Positions 43,861 to 56,240 of a DNA stretch of 64,000 bases are shown piece after piece. Source of the stretch: Colletotrichum lupini. Its lineage: Eukaryota > Ascomycota > Sordariomycetes > Glomerellales > Glomerellaceae. Within the stretch, counting starts at the first letter, position 1, and the number at the start of each line of letters is the position of its first letter. The notes beneath the pieces were generated by a model. That model made no database searches, was not told the DNA's origin, and saw nothing but the letters and a program-made list of their open reading frames with translations. The stretch covers positions 4,278,001 to 4,342,000 of the forward strand of contig NC_064672.1 in NCBI RefSeq assembly GCF_023278565.1, written 5' to 3'. The position numbers and the translations under genes were made by a program.

Positions 43861-45452
43861 GATGAAGCTTCCGGCAAGGAAGTAAGTTCAGAGTCAAGCG
43901 CGGAAACAAAGCGACGACTGGCTCTTTTAAAAGTGTTTTGTTGACGGATTGGTGGCGAGTAAAGCGTATTGCTTTGGAAACGATAGTAGCGCAAAGGTGA
44001 TCACGTCTGGTAGAATATATCGTGGACAGGTCACGCATAGTCGATACGGGAAAGATTGCCTCTAATTATATGACTTGAGTAGTCGCCTTAGCTTGCCTCT
44101 ATAAGATCTCCTGCGGGTTCAGACTTGCGCTTCTTCGCCAACTGTGAAGCTCTTTGTACGTGAACAGCGCCTTTACCGCCCGGTGATTCTGCTGAAAGGA
44201 GAACGCAGCTTCGGCTTGCGTAGGTCTTTCTAGATTTCGAACAATCCTTCCTAGCCAGTTGTATGTCACGTAGGTTTCCTATCCATGTCACAATCCCTGA
44301 GTTAATGATTGCCATATTATGCTGGCTTCCTCGTAAAATATGCTGGTGGTAAGTATCATCAGTTTACCGCCACTCCAAAATGCCGTCTTTGTGAGCAGGG
44401 AACATTCCAAACATCGTAATTCTGCTTCGATGCTTTCCGTAGCTGTTTAATCCCCAAGGACCGAGTGAAAGACTTCTTGTAAACTTGCCACAGTCAAATG
44501 ACTGATGGAGAGGGAGGGGCCTGCTGGCCTGGCCGATTCCTTACTGATAAGACAGAGAATGTGAACAGGCATTCCCGAAGCCGGGGTGAATATCGCTTAT
44601 TACACGTATTGAACATAAAGTGTTCAGCAAAGAAGCGCAAGTGACAATTGATGTTCAAATGAAGGTACCCGATCACGACTGAGCCAACGTCTCTGACAAC
44701 CAAAATGTGAATGATACCGAATATATCAAGTATTGAGTGCTTTCATGGCTGATCAACACGGTGATTGGAAACTTGAAATAAGCCTATCTACTCTTTGATG
44801 AAGAGTAGCCAACGGAAGATGCGACCATGTGGCGATGAAGATTGATGGTACGTGTTTTCCTGTCCTTCATAATAGATCGATCATGATAGCCGTACATAAA
44901 GTGTGCATCTGTGTTCATCGTCAAAACGACATGATGATCAGACTAAGGGGAGTCCGTCTTGATTGCGAGTCAAGTAGACAGCATGACGAGGTGCCACACA
45001 GACACGCCAATAAATGATAGGAACCATGTGACATGACCAGCATTGGCATGGCTGAGAAGGTGGACAAATGCAAAGCATTGGCTTGTCGCTGTTTTTCAAC
45101 ACTTGGAACATGGTTATACTAAGAAACGTGGACAATAAGGCTGTTCGTGATGCTGGCTAGACGCAGCCGGGGACTGTATGACTACGCCCGACCACCTCAT
45201 TAAAGGACTGTGACATAATAGTGGCTGACTCTCTACTCTATAGTCATAATGATACAATGGAAAGGCGCTATCTGTAGACGATGTCGATGAGACCTAAACG
45301 TAAGCAAACCATCGTTGTTTACTGCAGCCTATTCACACATCATCGGTCATACATGTGGACGTCGTAAGGGTAGGCAGCGCAAGATATTAACACCTTCAAG
45401 GCGGCATTCAAACAGTGAGACATACTTTACAATCCCAATCTGAACTATTATA
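43861..45452. other. 1.6-kb intergenic region
   Basis: A/T-richer DNA between the orphan gene and the RNase H2A gene. Only short chance frames; no RNA gene recognised. Confidence 0.5.
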
Positions 45453-46505
45453 CTAAAAAGCCTCTAGGCCAGCCGGCCTGCCAAACCAAGTCCCCAATTC
45501 ATCACCATCTTCTTCCCTGTTCCCCGACGCAAAGTAGTCTGTCATTCGCGCGGAATCGCCGTCATCTTCGACCGGCCATTCCACCTTTGGGTTTCCCTTT
45601 GCCTCGAGCATGTCCTTGGCCGTGCCCCAACTGAACCTGCATTCGGGACCCCATCCAAACACCGGGTGCATGTTGGATCTCATCCATGACACACACCGTC
45701 CATCTGATGGATATCCTGAACCCCAGGCCATGCCCTCCTCTCCCTCTGCCGCAGCGTCAGGGGCTCGCCCCTTGTAGAGAACCTCAAGCGCAACATCACG
45801 GGTAACCTTTGCGCATACAGAAGCGGCCGATACGCAGGGGTAGAGACTGTCTGCCTTCTTCGCGACTGTAATCTTTGTTGCGGGAAAGAAGCGCTGGAGC
45901 TTGGCTTGGTAGGCGGCGGGCTGACCGACGGTATCGACGTAGATCTCCTGGATGTTGACGCCCTGCGCAAAGACACCCTTGATCAAGTCAACGGTGGCGT
46001 CCATGGCCTGGGCGTTGAGGTTGTAGTTGGCTCCCGGGCGCATCATGCCTGATGAGATGTCGCGGGCACTGAGTGCTGAGATGGCGAAGCCGCAAGTCTC
46101 GGCCAGGTCGGAGCCCGGCGTACACAGAGCCGTCATGAGTTGTGAGCGGACGGCCGGTGTGAGCACTTTGGAGTCGTCAAAGTGATGGGTCTCACGGAGT
46201 AAGGGGTCCGAGAGGGGAATGGGTAGGTAAAAGACACCATACACCATGGGTCCCAAGACCGGTCCGCGGCCGGCTTCATCGACACCTAAGCAGACTGGAG
46301 TGCCGGACGCTGCCGGTGAATCTGATTCGTCAGGTGTGCTGGTTTTTGTCGATGAGGCTGGTGGGAGAAGTGTTGAGGGAACTGGGGAGAAGTATGTGTA
46401 TGAGTCGCCCGAGAGAATGGCCTTTTCGTTGATAGAAGGGGGAACAAAGGCACCCGGGGCTGGAGTCTCGAGAGCGATATCCTCGACCATTGGAGAGTCT
46501 TCCAT
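45453..46505 (-). CDS. rnh201: Ribonuclease H2 subunit A (catalytic)
   Basis: Intronless, 350 residues, ATG 46505. After a ~70-residue Ser/Pro-rich tail, the type 2 RNase H fold begins with VCLGVDEAGRGPVLGPMVYG (catalytic Asp76 and Glu77). HHFDDSKVL, EIYVDTVGQP (Asp191) and DSLYPCVSAASVCAKVTRD follow, with Asp219 and Asp237 as candidates for the remaining catalytic acidic residues. GSGYPSD closes the conserved part. The enzyme cuts RNA in RNA/DNA hybrids and removes single ribonucleotides from nuclear DNA, working with subunits B and C. Length and motif order are normal for fungal Rnh201. It is divergent from mif2 across a 588-base spacer. Confidence 0.95.
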   Translation of the reverse strand: MEDSPMVEDIALETPAPGAFVPPSINEKAILSGDSYTYFSPVPSTLLPPASSTKTSTPDESDSPAASGTPVCLGVDEAGRGPVLGPMVYGVFYLPIPLSDPLLRETHHFDDSKVLTPAVRSQLMTALCTPGSDLAETCGFAISALSARDISSGMMRPGANYNLNAQAMDATVDLIKGVFAQGVNIQEIYVDTVGQPAAYQAKLQRFFPATKITVAKKADSLYPCVSAASVCAKVTRDVALEVLYKGRAPDAAAEGEEGMAWGSGYPSDGRCVSWMRSNMHPVFGWGPECRFSWGTAKDMLEAKGNPKVEWPVEDDGDSARMTDYFASGNREEDGDELGTWFGRPAGLEAF

Positions 46506-47093
46506 TGTGACTGGTGAACTGGAGATGAGTTGAGAGCAATCTGGATTCGCCCTAGGTATCGCTTCTAAGGTAAAAGAGCAGTGTCGTATGAACGGTATGT
46601 TGTCGTATGGGTATATTTTTGAGAATTAAGTGCAACACGTCTTTTCCAAACTCCGAGCTGAATACCAAAATAGTTGAGACTGTGAAGACCAAGGTCAGTT
46701 GTTCACTCAAAGTGACTTGAACTTAGGACCGGGAAATCTTGTTGGCTAGCCCCTCGACGCGTCTAGATTAATGGGGACGCGTTGAGCAGGGGCGCCAAGT
46801 CCACAAGTACCTGCCCCTGTCAACCCCGATTTGCAGCAGGCCCCGGCCACTGAAAGTCCATCGACACAGGTGTGTCCAGCGCGCGTCGTCAATTTACTTG
46901 CCAACCAAAAAGTTGCGCGCGGTCAACCTCCCCAACAACACCTCACCCCAAGATAAACACGGCCACGATCTGGTCCACAACGTCCCTTCATTCTCACCCG
47001 AGTCACTCGTGCTGAAGACCCAGATCGGGATGCTCCATCTCGAATTTTAATCAAATTTCTCGAACCGGACCATTTCACAACTACACATTCGCA
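46506..47093. promoter_or_regulatory. Bidirectional promoter region, rnh201 and mif2
   Basis: 588 bases between divergent starts of two genome-maintenance genes. It contains ACGCGT words at 46757 and 46788 (GACGCGTC and GACGCGTT). ACGCGT is the MluI cell-cycle box of MBF-type G1/S regulators; two copies within 31 bases upstream of a DNA-repair nuclease and a centromere protein fit that use. Binding is inferred. Confidence 0.5.
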
Positions 47094-49243
47094 ATGGCAC
47101 CGCCGCGACAGAGCAACGTCCGTCGTCGCGAGACCTCCACAGGCGATTTCCATGAGCTTGGTGTGAAAGGACGGTGCGTCGCGCACTCCTTCTCTCGGGC
47201 TGGCGTGGATCGCAAGCTCGAATTTGTATATGGACTTGTTAGACTGACATCCCAACAGCAAGACTGGCATTGAATTGCCCGACACGGGCGTACGCGACGA
47301 ACATGGCATGCAACCCATCGACGGCCTTTTCTCCTCACCGGAGAAGGACAATGGATCCGCCAGCGACGATGGAGAACAGGACATGGAGCTGGAGTCGGGT
47401 AAGCCCTACTGAGATCATGCAACATCGCTGGCTTTCTGACGAAGCTCCGTATTAGAATCCGGTCCCGGGCCTTCCACCATTATGAAGAACCACCCTCGGC
47501 TCGTTCCCCGAGGGACCTCCCCGCGCAAGACAAACCTCGGATCACCTGCGATGCGCCACCCGAGCTTCGGCCCTTCCTCGTCACCGACACGGCTGTCACC
47601 CCAGCGGAGATCATCGTCGCCGATAGAACCTCAGCCAACTCGTGGAGCTCCAGTTTCACGCAAACTTGACTACGGCGCCCTGGAGAAAAACGGACCCGGG
47701 TTGAACGGTAAACGTCCCAACGGATTCAAGAGTGGACGCGCAGTCTCTTCCGAAGACGAAGAAGAAGAGGAGGCTGTGCTACAGGCGCAAAATGGCCATG
47801 TCGAAAACGGGGAGGAGGAGTCGATGCAAATGGTCAGCATGGACGACGGTCAAGTGCCAGAACCCGAATCTGAGCCAGCAGCATCGGAAACAGAGGAAAT
47901 TTCAGAAGCGGAGGCTCCGAAGCAGCCTACCAAGCGCAAAGGCCGTCCGCCAAAGGCGAAGCCAGCTATCCAGGAAGAGGCAGAGGAACAGTCAAACCGT
48001 GAGTCCGAACCAGAAGAAGCGCCTGTCAAGAGGAGAGGCAGGCCAGCCAAGGGCAAGGGCAAGGAGAAGACCCAGTCAGACGAACCTGAGCCTGAGGCGG
48101 AAGAGGTCAGCGCGCCCAAACGACGACGCTCGCGTAATTCCGACGGAGACAAGGCGGAGCAAGAAGAGGAAGACGATCGCGCATCCAAACGACAGCGGAA
48201 AGAACCAAAGAAGGCAACGGGCGGAGCAAGGGGGCGGCCGAAAGCTGCGCCCCAGGAGGAAGAGGGGGAATCATCGAAGCAGACGGCTAAGGCCGCCTCA
48301 AAAGCCAAACCAGGACCCAAAGGCAGGCCAGGACGCAAGCCGCAAGCCGCAGCGGGCGAGGACTCGATTCTGGGCGTGGTGCAAAAGGGGCCGCCCATGC
48401 CTAAAGCGCGCGGTCTGGTATCGCAAAAGCAGAAGCAGGACCCCCATTCCATCACCCACACGAGATCCGGTCGCCAGTCCTACAAGCCTTTGGCGTTCTG
48501 GAAGAACGAGCACGTCACCTACGACGAGGACGAGGCTTTCGAAGATGGAAAGAAGGGCAACAAATTTCTCCTGCCGAGCGTCAAGGAGGTCGTCCGCGTC
48601 GAGGAAGAGGAGCGGGAGGCTGCGAGGAAGGGCAGGCCAAGAGGCCGCAGGCCTACTGCCAAGGCAGGCAGACGGCGACAGCAGGTCGAATCCGAGGACG
48701 AGGAGCCGGCGGAACCATGGGAGCAGGACCCGGGCAGCGTCGACGGCGAAATTGTGGTCTGGCAGCCGGAGCACGAGTTCAACCCGCCCGCTATCAACGA
48801 GCAGGTCGAGATCGACGAGGAGCGGATCGCCGTCGCCGCGGGCGCCATCCAGACGAGGGACATTCGGGACGCGACGTTTCGCTTCGCAAAGACACTCAGC
48901 TTGCCGTTCTTCGGCTCGGGCGTCGTCGACCTCCCGCCCGGCGCAGAAAAGCGGCCGAAAAACTCGCGTAAGATGCAGATGGTGTTTTTCGTCTTCCAAG
49001 GCAAGGTCTTGGTTACGGTACACGAGTCCCAGTTTAGAATAAGCGCCGGTGGCATGTGGTTTGTGCCAAGAGGTAAGCCGTTCCTGTCTGCGTCTCGAGT
49101 AGGAATGATTTACTGACTGTCGTGCAGGGAACTATTACAGTATCCACAACGACTACGAAAACCCAGCTCGCATCTTCTTTGCTCAGGGTTGCGAGATGAG
49201 CAATGCGGGGGCCAACTTCTCCCAGGATACGACTATAGGCTGA
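47094..49243 (+). CDS. mif2: Inner kinetochore protein Mif2/CENP-C
   Basis: Exons 47094-47173, 47259-47398, 47456-49072 and 49128-49243 give 650 residues; introns are 85, 57 and 55 nt. The N-terminus (GVKGRKTGIELPDTGVRDEHGM) is the fungal Mif2 start. A long acidic and basic disordered middle contains AT-hook-like repeats (KGRPPKA, RRGRPAKGKGK, RGRPKAA, KGRPGRKP). The CENP-C motif HTRSGRQSYKPLAFWKNE lies near residues 409-428 and binds the CENP-A nucleosome. The C-terminal cupin fold (about 541-650: FRFAKTLSLPFFGSG, KMQMVFFVFQGKVLVTVHES, GNYYSIHNDYENPARIFFAQ) dimerises the protein. It links centromeric chromatin to the outer kinetochore. All hallmark parts are intact. Confidence 0.95.
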
Positions 49244-49987
49244 AAGTCGATTTGTGGATGATAGAGACGGCGGATCTACATCGGCTCGTCTGTTAGGTTT
49301 CTTTTAGTTGTTTGGCTGTCGGCAGTGTGTTTTGCGAGATATCCCGTCTTCTCTTTCTCCCTCTGAAAAGTGGCTCAAGAGGTAGCCCGTTTGGATTCGG
49401 TTTCGAGCTGTTGGATGAGGGTTTCCCTTTTGGGTCCAAGAACAGGATTTTCTTAAACCGAGGGGAGAGCTTGCGCCGTGGTCCGGGATGAGCGAGTTGG
49501 AGGACTATCATGAGGAGTAGCGGCTGTTTTTTTGTGTTTTTGAAGGGAGGTTTATAATTGCATCAATCAATATCCACGAAGTCGCGTTTCTTGAGTATTG
49601 GATCCCGTTTTCTGTGATAAACTTGCCATTGCAACAGTGTACTTTGTGAATGGACTTGGTGATGTATGGCAAACATGTGAAACCAGAAGCCTTGGATGCG
49701 CAGGTTACTTCGTTTCATCACCTTGCGTCAAATCCTTTCATATGAGAATCAAGGCTGACGATATCGTGCGAGCAAATTCATGGGCTTACACGGGTGTCAC
49801 ATGGCACTTCATCATAACTGAAAAACGTATCTTATAGACATTATATCCTTTGCCTCCCTATTCATAAAACCCCTTCTTCCCTCGCTCTATCGGGCGTCTG
49901 GAACGCAGCCTCATTTTCAGCTGTTCACAACTAACTACCTTAACCTAAACACACAAACACGCGCGCGCGCACGAGGGAGACGAAAGT
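49244..49987. other. Convergent 3' intergenic region
   Basis: Between mif2 and sey1 stops. It contains an alternating CG run near 49960-49970. No gene recognised. Confidence 0.5.
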
Positions 49988-52705
49988 CTAAATGTCATCA
50001 ATATCATCCTCAGCGCTCTTCTTCTTGCCCCGGCTGTCGAGCGTGTCCATGCTGATGGAATCGCTATCGCGTGCGGGCATGGCGAGCGCCTGCCGCGCCG
50101 TGTCCGAGTTCTCAATGAACTCGCGCAGCTTCGCCTTGCCAATTTCGACACCCTGGTTGGCGGCCGCGTTGGCCATCTGGTACATGGGCCCGAGCATGTT
50201 GAGCGTATACGCGACGTAGGTACCTCCGGCGAGCATGATGAGGAAGACGAAGAGGAACGGGTTGCGCAGGACTGTCGTAAGTTAGTATTCGGTTCAACAC
50301 ACATCATAATATAGAGACACAACTCACCAGCAACGATCTCGTTCCATCCAAGAGCCACCAGCAGAGCATAGAAATACAGGGGTACCTGTGCGACACCGCC
50401 AATGGCACTACGCTTGGCCTCGACGTAGACACCGTCCGCGGTCTTCTTGAACCGGATGACGAGGTCTTGACGCTTGCTCTCGCTGAGAACAGTCATTTCC
50501 TCCTCGAGGCTCTTGCCATCCTCCTCATCGACACCGCCAATCGGTGTCAAGTCTTCCTCGTCGCTGGGCTCAACTCCACGGGGTTGATTTCCAATCCAGG
50601 CAGGCAACTCAGGAGGTCCGTAGCTTTCCGAAAGCTTGAACTTTGACAACAATGGGATGAGCGTCAGCGTCGACTCTCTTGCCTTGGTGTAGATGCCCTC
50701 GATGTCGTCAGTAGGTCTCCAGATTCTCGGTACGCCGGCCTCGTCGTATCTGAACTTGTCCTCAAAGTTTTCTCTCAGCTTCAACAGAATGTTGCCCTCC
50801 ATGACCTCTTCCTCAATCTTCTCGCGCAGGGCGACCCAACTCTTGCGCCTGAGGCGCCAGAGACCAACTTCGACCTCATCCTGGGTAGCTTCGAAGCTCT
50901 TGGCACGGTCGGTGAACCTGCCCTGTGCGTCCTTGACGATATCGACAAACACGGTCCAGATACGATCCCAAAGATCCTTCTCCGCAGGCTTCTCGCCAGT
51001 CTCGGGGGCGCCGGATCCAGCTCTACCGGAGCCGAGTTTGTTGAATTCGAGGCCAATCGCATCGCCCAAGCGGGACTTGACCCATCGCTCCACCCTCGTG
51101 GCCAACCGGCGCATCTCTTCCTTGCGCAGCTTACCGCTCACGTCGTCCAACTCCTTCTCAAACAACACATACTGTGACTTGAAGTTGGACCAAGCGACGC
51201 CAGGGATGGCGAGGCTCTCAGCTTCGGTCTTGAAGAACTCGAGCGTCTTCTTCTTCTCCTCGGTAACGATCTCAGCAAATTCGTAGGCCGCGCCGGACTT
51301 TTGGCCAGCCTTGACAGCACCCGAAACGTGCTCACTGAAGGAAGCAATGGCGGCCTTGTGAGCGGCGGACAACTGTGCGTTGTAAAGCGTCTTGAGGCGG
51401 CCGTCGATCTTAGCTTCCAAGTCTTGGCGCTTGCGCGAGTAAACACCCTTGTGATACCTGCTGGCCTGAATCTCGAATGCCTTGAGACACTTCTCACGAG
51501 ATTCGCGTCCCGTCACACCCAGATCGGCCAGTACCGCGGGCTTACCGGCTCTGGCAGATTCGGACTGCTTCTCCTCGAGCGGTACAACGGCAGTATCGAA
51601 ACCAATCAGGACCTCCCTCGAGATCTCATCGCAACGGAATTGCGCAAGCAGCTCTTGCTGTGTCGGCAAGTCCAGGTCCTTGTTGTTGACAATCTGATCC
51701 CAGATGCCCTCAGCGTAGAGCGAAAAGCCGTCGGCGGGAATGCGTCGGTGGTACTCGGGGAGGAACACACCGCCATCGAACTCCTGAGTGCTGGCCCCAC
51801 TCGTGCGGTGCCCCGCAGTGAACCTCCTCCCCAGGTTCTGGATCTCGGTAGTGAACTTATCAGCCTGCAGGATCTTGTGGGGGAGGGCGGCAAAGGCGAA
51901 GTCGAAGTAGTCCTCGATGCGCGAATTTTCGAGGCCCTGCGGCTTGGAGATGGAGGACCAGATCTTAGTCAGGTCCTGGACCAGGGTGTTGCGCAGGTTC
52001 GCAAGGGGCGTCGTGCCAAGGTGGTCTCGGATTACGAAGAAGAGGAGTGATCTCAAGCTCGACCTATGTAGGCTGTTAGCGAGCGGCGGGGTTGCCCACG
52101 CACAGGGCGACTTACTGCTTGTCTTTGAGGAAGAGCTGTAGGTTGACCTCAAAGACGGTTTTGAGTAGGCCCATGTTGGCACCATTGTACAGGCCGACCT
52201 GTGTCTCCCAGAGGTTGACAATCAAGACTTCGCTAGTTGCCAGTGCGAACAGAGCGCTCTTTCTCTCGAAATCCTGGTCTTCGCCACGCTCGCGTCCATC
52301 AGTCCCCTCAACATCCATAACGATGATGTTCTCGGCCATGCCGGATTCCTTCTTGTTCTTGGACATCCATATTCCCTTGGTAGTCTGCTGGCGCATCGTC
52401 TCGGACATGACGGAGAAGTCGGTACCAAAGAGGTTGTTCAGCAGCGTCGACTTGCCAGTGGATTGGGAGCCGAAGACGGAGATGAGGTGGTAGTTGAACC
52501 CCGCCTCGGCGACGCGCACTTTTTGCAAATATGTTGCGACATGGGAGCTGTACAGAAGTCAGTTAGCCATTATTCATCGTCGGTTCGTTGAGGCGGGGGA
52601 GATTGTATCGTACTTGAAGTCCTTCTGATCGTCAATGACCTGGATGCCATGCTCGTAGTTCTGGGCATCCGGCTCTTCGCCGACAGCAGCAAAGTGGCCG
52701 TTCAT
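49988..52705 (-). CDS. sey1: Sey1 ER-fusion GTPase (atlastin/RHD3 type)
   Basis: Exons 52705-52614, 52547-52116, 52063-50328 and 50271-49988 give 847 residues; introns are 66, 52 and 56 nt. The N-terminal dynamin-like GTPase has the P-loop GSQSTGKST (residues 57-65), switch 2 [13 protein letters not shown] and the G4-region IRDHLG. A long helical bundle follows. The C-terminus has two adjacent membrane segments split by the last intron ([19 protein letters not shown] and [21 protein letters not shown]) and a cytosolic tail with an amphipathic part. Sey1 drives homotypic fusion of ER tubules. Length, motif order and the hairpin membrane anchor are normal. Confidence 0.95.
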
Positions 52706-53451
52706 GGTTGCAGCGACGAGTGAAGCAAATAATGTGGAGGGGCAAGTCTCGTAGGGTTTATTCGGTCATTGTCGTTTTCCAGAAATAGGTAAGGAAGAAG
52801 AGGAAGAAAAGGAACGGGAGAGCAAGCCAAACGTTGTTCGGGTGCAATGTAGCAACAGGGGCGAAAGTAGAGTGCAGTGCGTACTAATGGGAGTTGGCAG
52901 CTGGGAGAGGAAGTGACCACATCGACCCTTGTGATCAAATTCCCCTGTCATGGGCCGTTAATCTTGCCTTTCCCACCTGGCTTTACTGCCCTCCACTGTG
53001 GGAAAGTGTGCAGTTGCGCCGGATGAATGGTTGGTCCGTGCTGTTTCCCTCCCCCAAGTTCCCAACGAGTGGCCAGTCACCCAGTGATTGGAGGCTCGGT
53101 CTCAGGGCAACCCCTGGCATGTGAATCCTGGTATCTCTCCAAAATCCCCTCGAAAACATCAGACGACGTGACCACGACATGTGAGGTATCTCCGTCGAAT
53201 AGCGGACCAGTCATGGTGAATTGTACGGGTAATGAGATACGATGTGAGGCTCCTGACAATTTCTATTCAACGGAGACGACTGTGTCCATCCAGTGCTGCC
53301 GTCCCTGAAACTAAGAGCTGTCAGTCATTTCGGTTGGCCGCTAATACAAAGTTCATGGTTCCCACCGGCGCGGGCCGGCTTTAATGTGGAATTCCTCAAG
53401 CACAAACCAATCTTCCCAACGTCATGGTAATACTGATAAACTTCAATTGAT
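52706..53451. other. Intergenic region between sey1 and ketosamine kinase
   Basis: sey1 promoter and the 3' region of the kinase gene. No gene recognised. Confidence 0.5.
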
Positions 53452-54625
53452 TCAGCCATACTTTGAAATCAGCTTCTTCATGATCCCCATGGCGCCTCCG
53501 CGGTATCCTCCACCAAATAACGCATAGTGGTTGAGGTGGTGATATCTGCGACACCTACAAGTTAGCGGGGCAAATCACCATGGCAACCCCCTTTCAAGCA
53601 AGTGGGCGAAAGCTCGAAGCGGCGTGAGGGAGTGGACTTACAACTCGTAAAGTGCAACTCGATCATCCCACTCTTCAACTGGCTCCGCCTTCGGCACCAG
53701 TTCATTATATTCGTTCCAGAAACTACTCCCAAAGCCGCCAAACATCTTCATGATGCCCAGTTCGTACTCGGCATGCCCATACACGGCCGACGAATCGTAG
53801 ACAACCTCCTCCGCGCCGCCCTTACCCGCAATCTGGCCACGGCCGTGGTTTCCGCTCCATAGATCCCCGTGGATCACCACCGGCTTGATCCCCTTGATGC
53901 GGTCCTCGCCGATCAACCGCGGAACAACCCGGCTCGCAACGGTCTCCACGACCTCCGACAACTCTCCGTCTGCGCCGTTCCTCCTGATCCCTGCGCGCAA
54001 AACGCCGCGCAGCCGGTTCTCGGCATAGAACTCGGCCCACGTCTCCTTCCACGCGTTCTCCTGTGGCGTCGAGCCGCAGCATGTGCTCACAGGAAAGCCG
54101 TACATAGGCCTGTCGAATCCCTCCGGGACGGGCGCCGGGGTCGTGTGCATCTTGGCAAGCTTCGCGGCCAGCGACATGCCCGATCCGCCAGGGGCCGAGG
54201 ATCCCAGATCCAAGAAATCTGTGACGAGGAAGTATGTGCCCGGGGATGATTGGTATCGCCCGTGGGCGTGCGACTTTGGGCAGAAATTCGGCACGGCGTT
54301 GTGGATTGCGTTTAGCGATTCATGTTCGCCTGCGGGAAGTGTCAATGCTCCTGCTTCTAAGACAGCTTTGGATGCCAAGTCAAGTGCAGATCTGTTCCTT
54401 CACCAGATTACTCTGCACTCCAGCCAGGTTTCACCGACCTCTAAACATGACTTCGGCGTCTTTCCCAGAGCCCGTCTTGACGAAGAAGTTGGTGGGCTGA
54501 CCATCGATGACAGAGGTGAGTTTGAAAGATGATGCGAATCCGGAGCCGCCATGAGACGCGATTTTGGTCTGTTCAGGATCAAGCTGGAGGGCTTCGAGGA
54601 TGGCTGGATCTACATGTGGTGCCAT
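53452..54625 (-). CDS. Ketosamine-3-kinase / fructosamine-3-kinase family protein
   Basis: Exons 54625-54439, 54329-53642 and 53545-53452 give 322 residues; introns are 109 and 96 nt with TTGACAC and GCTAACT branches. The aminoglycoside-phosphotransferase-like fold is visible: KIASHGGSGFASSFKL, the nucleotide-binding FFVKTGSGKDAEVMFRGE across the first splice, the catalytic VIHGDLWSGN (Asp218) and YDSSAVYGHAEYELGIM, the metal-binding site equivalent to DFG. Family enzymes phosphorylate sugars attached to protein amines (fructosamines, ribulosamines) so that the adduct breaks down. Cytosolic. Length is normal for the family (~310-330). Confidence 0.88.
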
Positions 54626-54918
54626 TCTTCGAGATGTGTGGGATTGACTCGACCGAGTCTGGTTTGACAGGCTGGTAGTTTGTGTGATTCAAAGTTGAGC
54701 TCTGGAGCTCAACTCAGTTACATGCCACCAGCTCAGACCGTTGGGGTGAGCTCTGAGTGACGTAGAATAGCAACGGCCTCCACAGTGACTGTACCGCCCC
54801 AAGCTGCATGCCTTTCAGCCCCACAGAGACCCATTGTGTTTGTCATTTGCAGCCACCGTGTCCTCTCACCCGTCTTAAACACTGCTCTGGTGGATATGCT
54901 CACATTCAATAACCACTT

Positions 54919-55003
54919 GGATCGATAGCTCAGTGGTAGAGCGAGAGATTGCAGTTAAGCGCAGTTTATCTCTAGGCCCCGCGTTCGAATCGCGGTCGGT
55001 CCT
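54919..55003 (+). tRNA. tRNA-Cys(GCA) with a 13-nt intron
   Basis: Complete cloverleaf: acceptor GGATCGA/TCGGTCC, D arm GCTC-AGTGGTA-GAGC, anticodon stem AGAGA/TCTCT with loop TTGCAGA (anticodon GCA), T arm CCGCG-TTCGAAT-CGCGG. Discriminator T73 is the base expected for tRNA-Cys. The intron is at 54955-54967, directly after position 37 as usual. A T-run downstream (near 55007) can act as the Pol III terminator. The mature sequence is identical to the copy at 62850. Confidence 0.93.
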
Positions 55004-56240
55004 TGTCTTTTGCTGTTTGCACTGCCAGTCCTGTGTTTGCCGCTCAGAAGCGTTCTATACTTTTGTTTTGTTGACTATCTTTGTTGGAGATCGCCTTAAG
55101 GTGCTGCTGTTGTCACTCTTTAAAGCTATTGCGTGCTGTTTTCAAAGCTTGTTGCTCCAAAAAAACACCTGATTCGGCTCCCGGTGCAATGGTGGGGTCA
55201 GGTTCCCGACCGATCAAAAATGACGGGGCCGTGATGGGGCCGTAGATGCTCCGCCAAAGCTTCGAAATGATTCTTCGAGACAGTAGGAGGAGCAGAGAAA
55301 TGATAGAAACCTGGAAGCTATCTGAAAGATGAGATAAATCATACTGGAAACCTGGGTACCGAAGTCTTTGGTGTAATGTTTATTGAACTAGCAAAATGAA
55401 CCCCAAAGCATCCTCCAGTGTTCGTGTAGAAAGTAACGCCCTCCGCAATGTACCAACACCAAAACACCCTTCTCTATCTCGTGGTATCTATCGCCTTGAC
55501 ACAACATCCAAGTCACGGCTTCCCGAGAGACGACCGGACCAACCAAGCGAACCTCATTTGGCTGATTCTCCGTCCCGCCTGACTGGCTGACATGCGGGAG
55601 CCAAAAAAACCCCCCGGCATACCATACCTGGTCAGGCCTGCCATTACCCCAACTCTCCAAGCCCACCTCAAGCCAAAAGCGAGATAGCTAGCACGCCAAC
55701 CACCAGCGGCACGGCACCACACCACAGGGCCAAGACCCAAGAGCATGTTTCTGTTTACCCCATCCTATCACTTCCCCAGGATTGAGATCTCACCAGCCCA
55801 ACGGGACCAGTCCACCACCCCCGCTAACACAAAGCTAGGGGGTGGACGCCCGCCGGCGTCGCTCCCAGTTCGTCCAACGACTGCGACCCAAGGACCCCTT
55901 ATCTGGCATCTCAAACCCTAAATCTGGTGCTCTGGACCGTCGCTTGTGCAGCTTGCAAGAACAACGACGCTCTTGACGATAGTAAGCGTCTTGGCGTCCG
56001 GGGGCAGGATTGAGGGGCTGTGATCCAACCTGCCTGAATGAAAGGACGGCCGGCCTTGCTCGAGCGACACAGGGCAAGTAAAGAGGAATTGTCGGAAAGA
56101 ATGGTCCAGACTCCCCCAACGCCAAGATGCCACTTCCCGGGGTAAATGTAGCCCAGATGTAGTCAGCTTTCCTCGCGTTCTTGTCATTCGCTTTCCCCTC
56201 CATCCCTCATCACCCCCTTCCCTCTCCCTTCTCTACCCTC
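55004..56240. other. 1.2-kb intergenic region
   Basis: No gene recognised; the open frames seen here are short and mutually overlapping. Confidence 0.5.

Noticed and set aside
47732..49042. 436-codon plus-strand frame overlapping Mif2
   Set aside because: Out-of-frame reading of the acidic and basic repeats of Mif2; Arg/Ser-rich and without domains.
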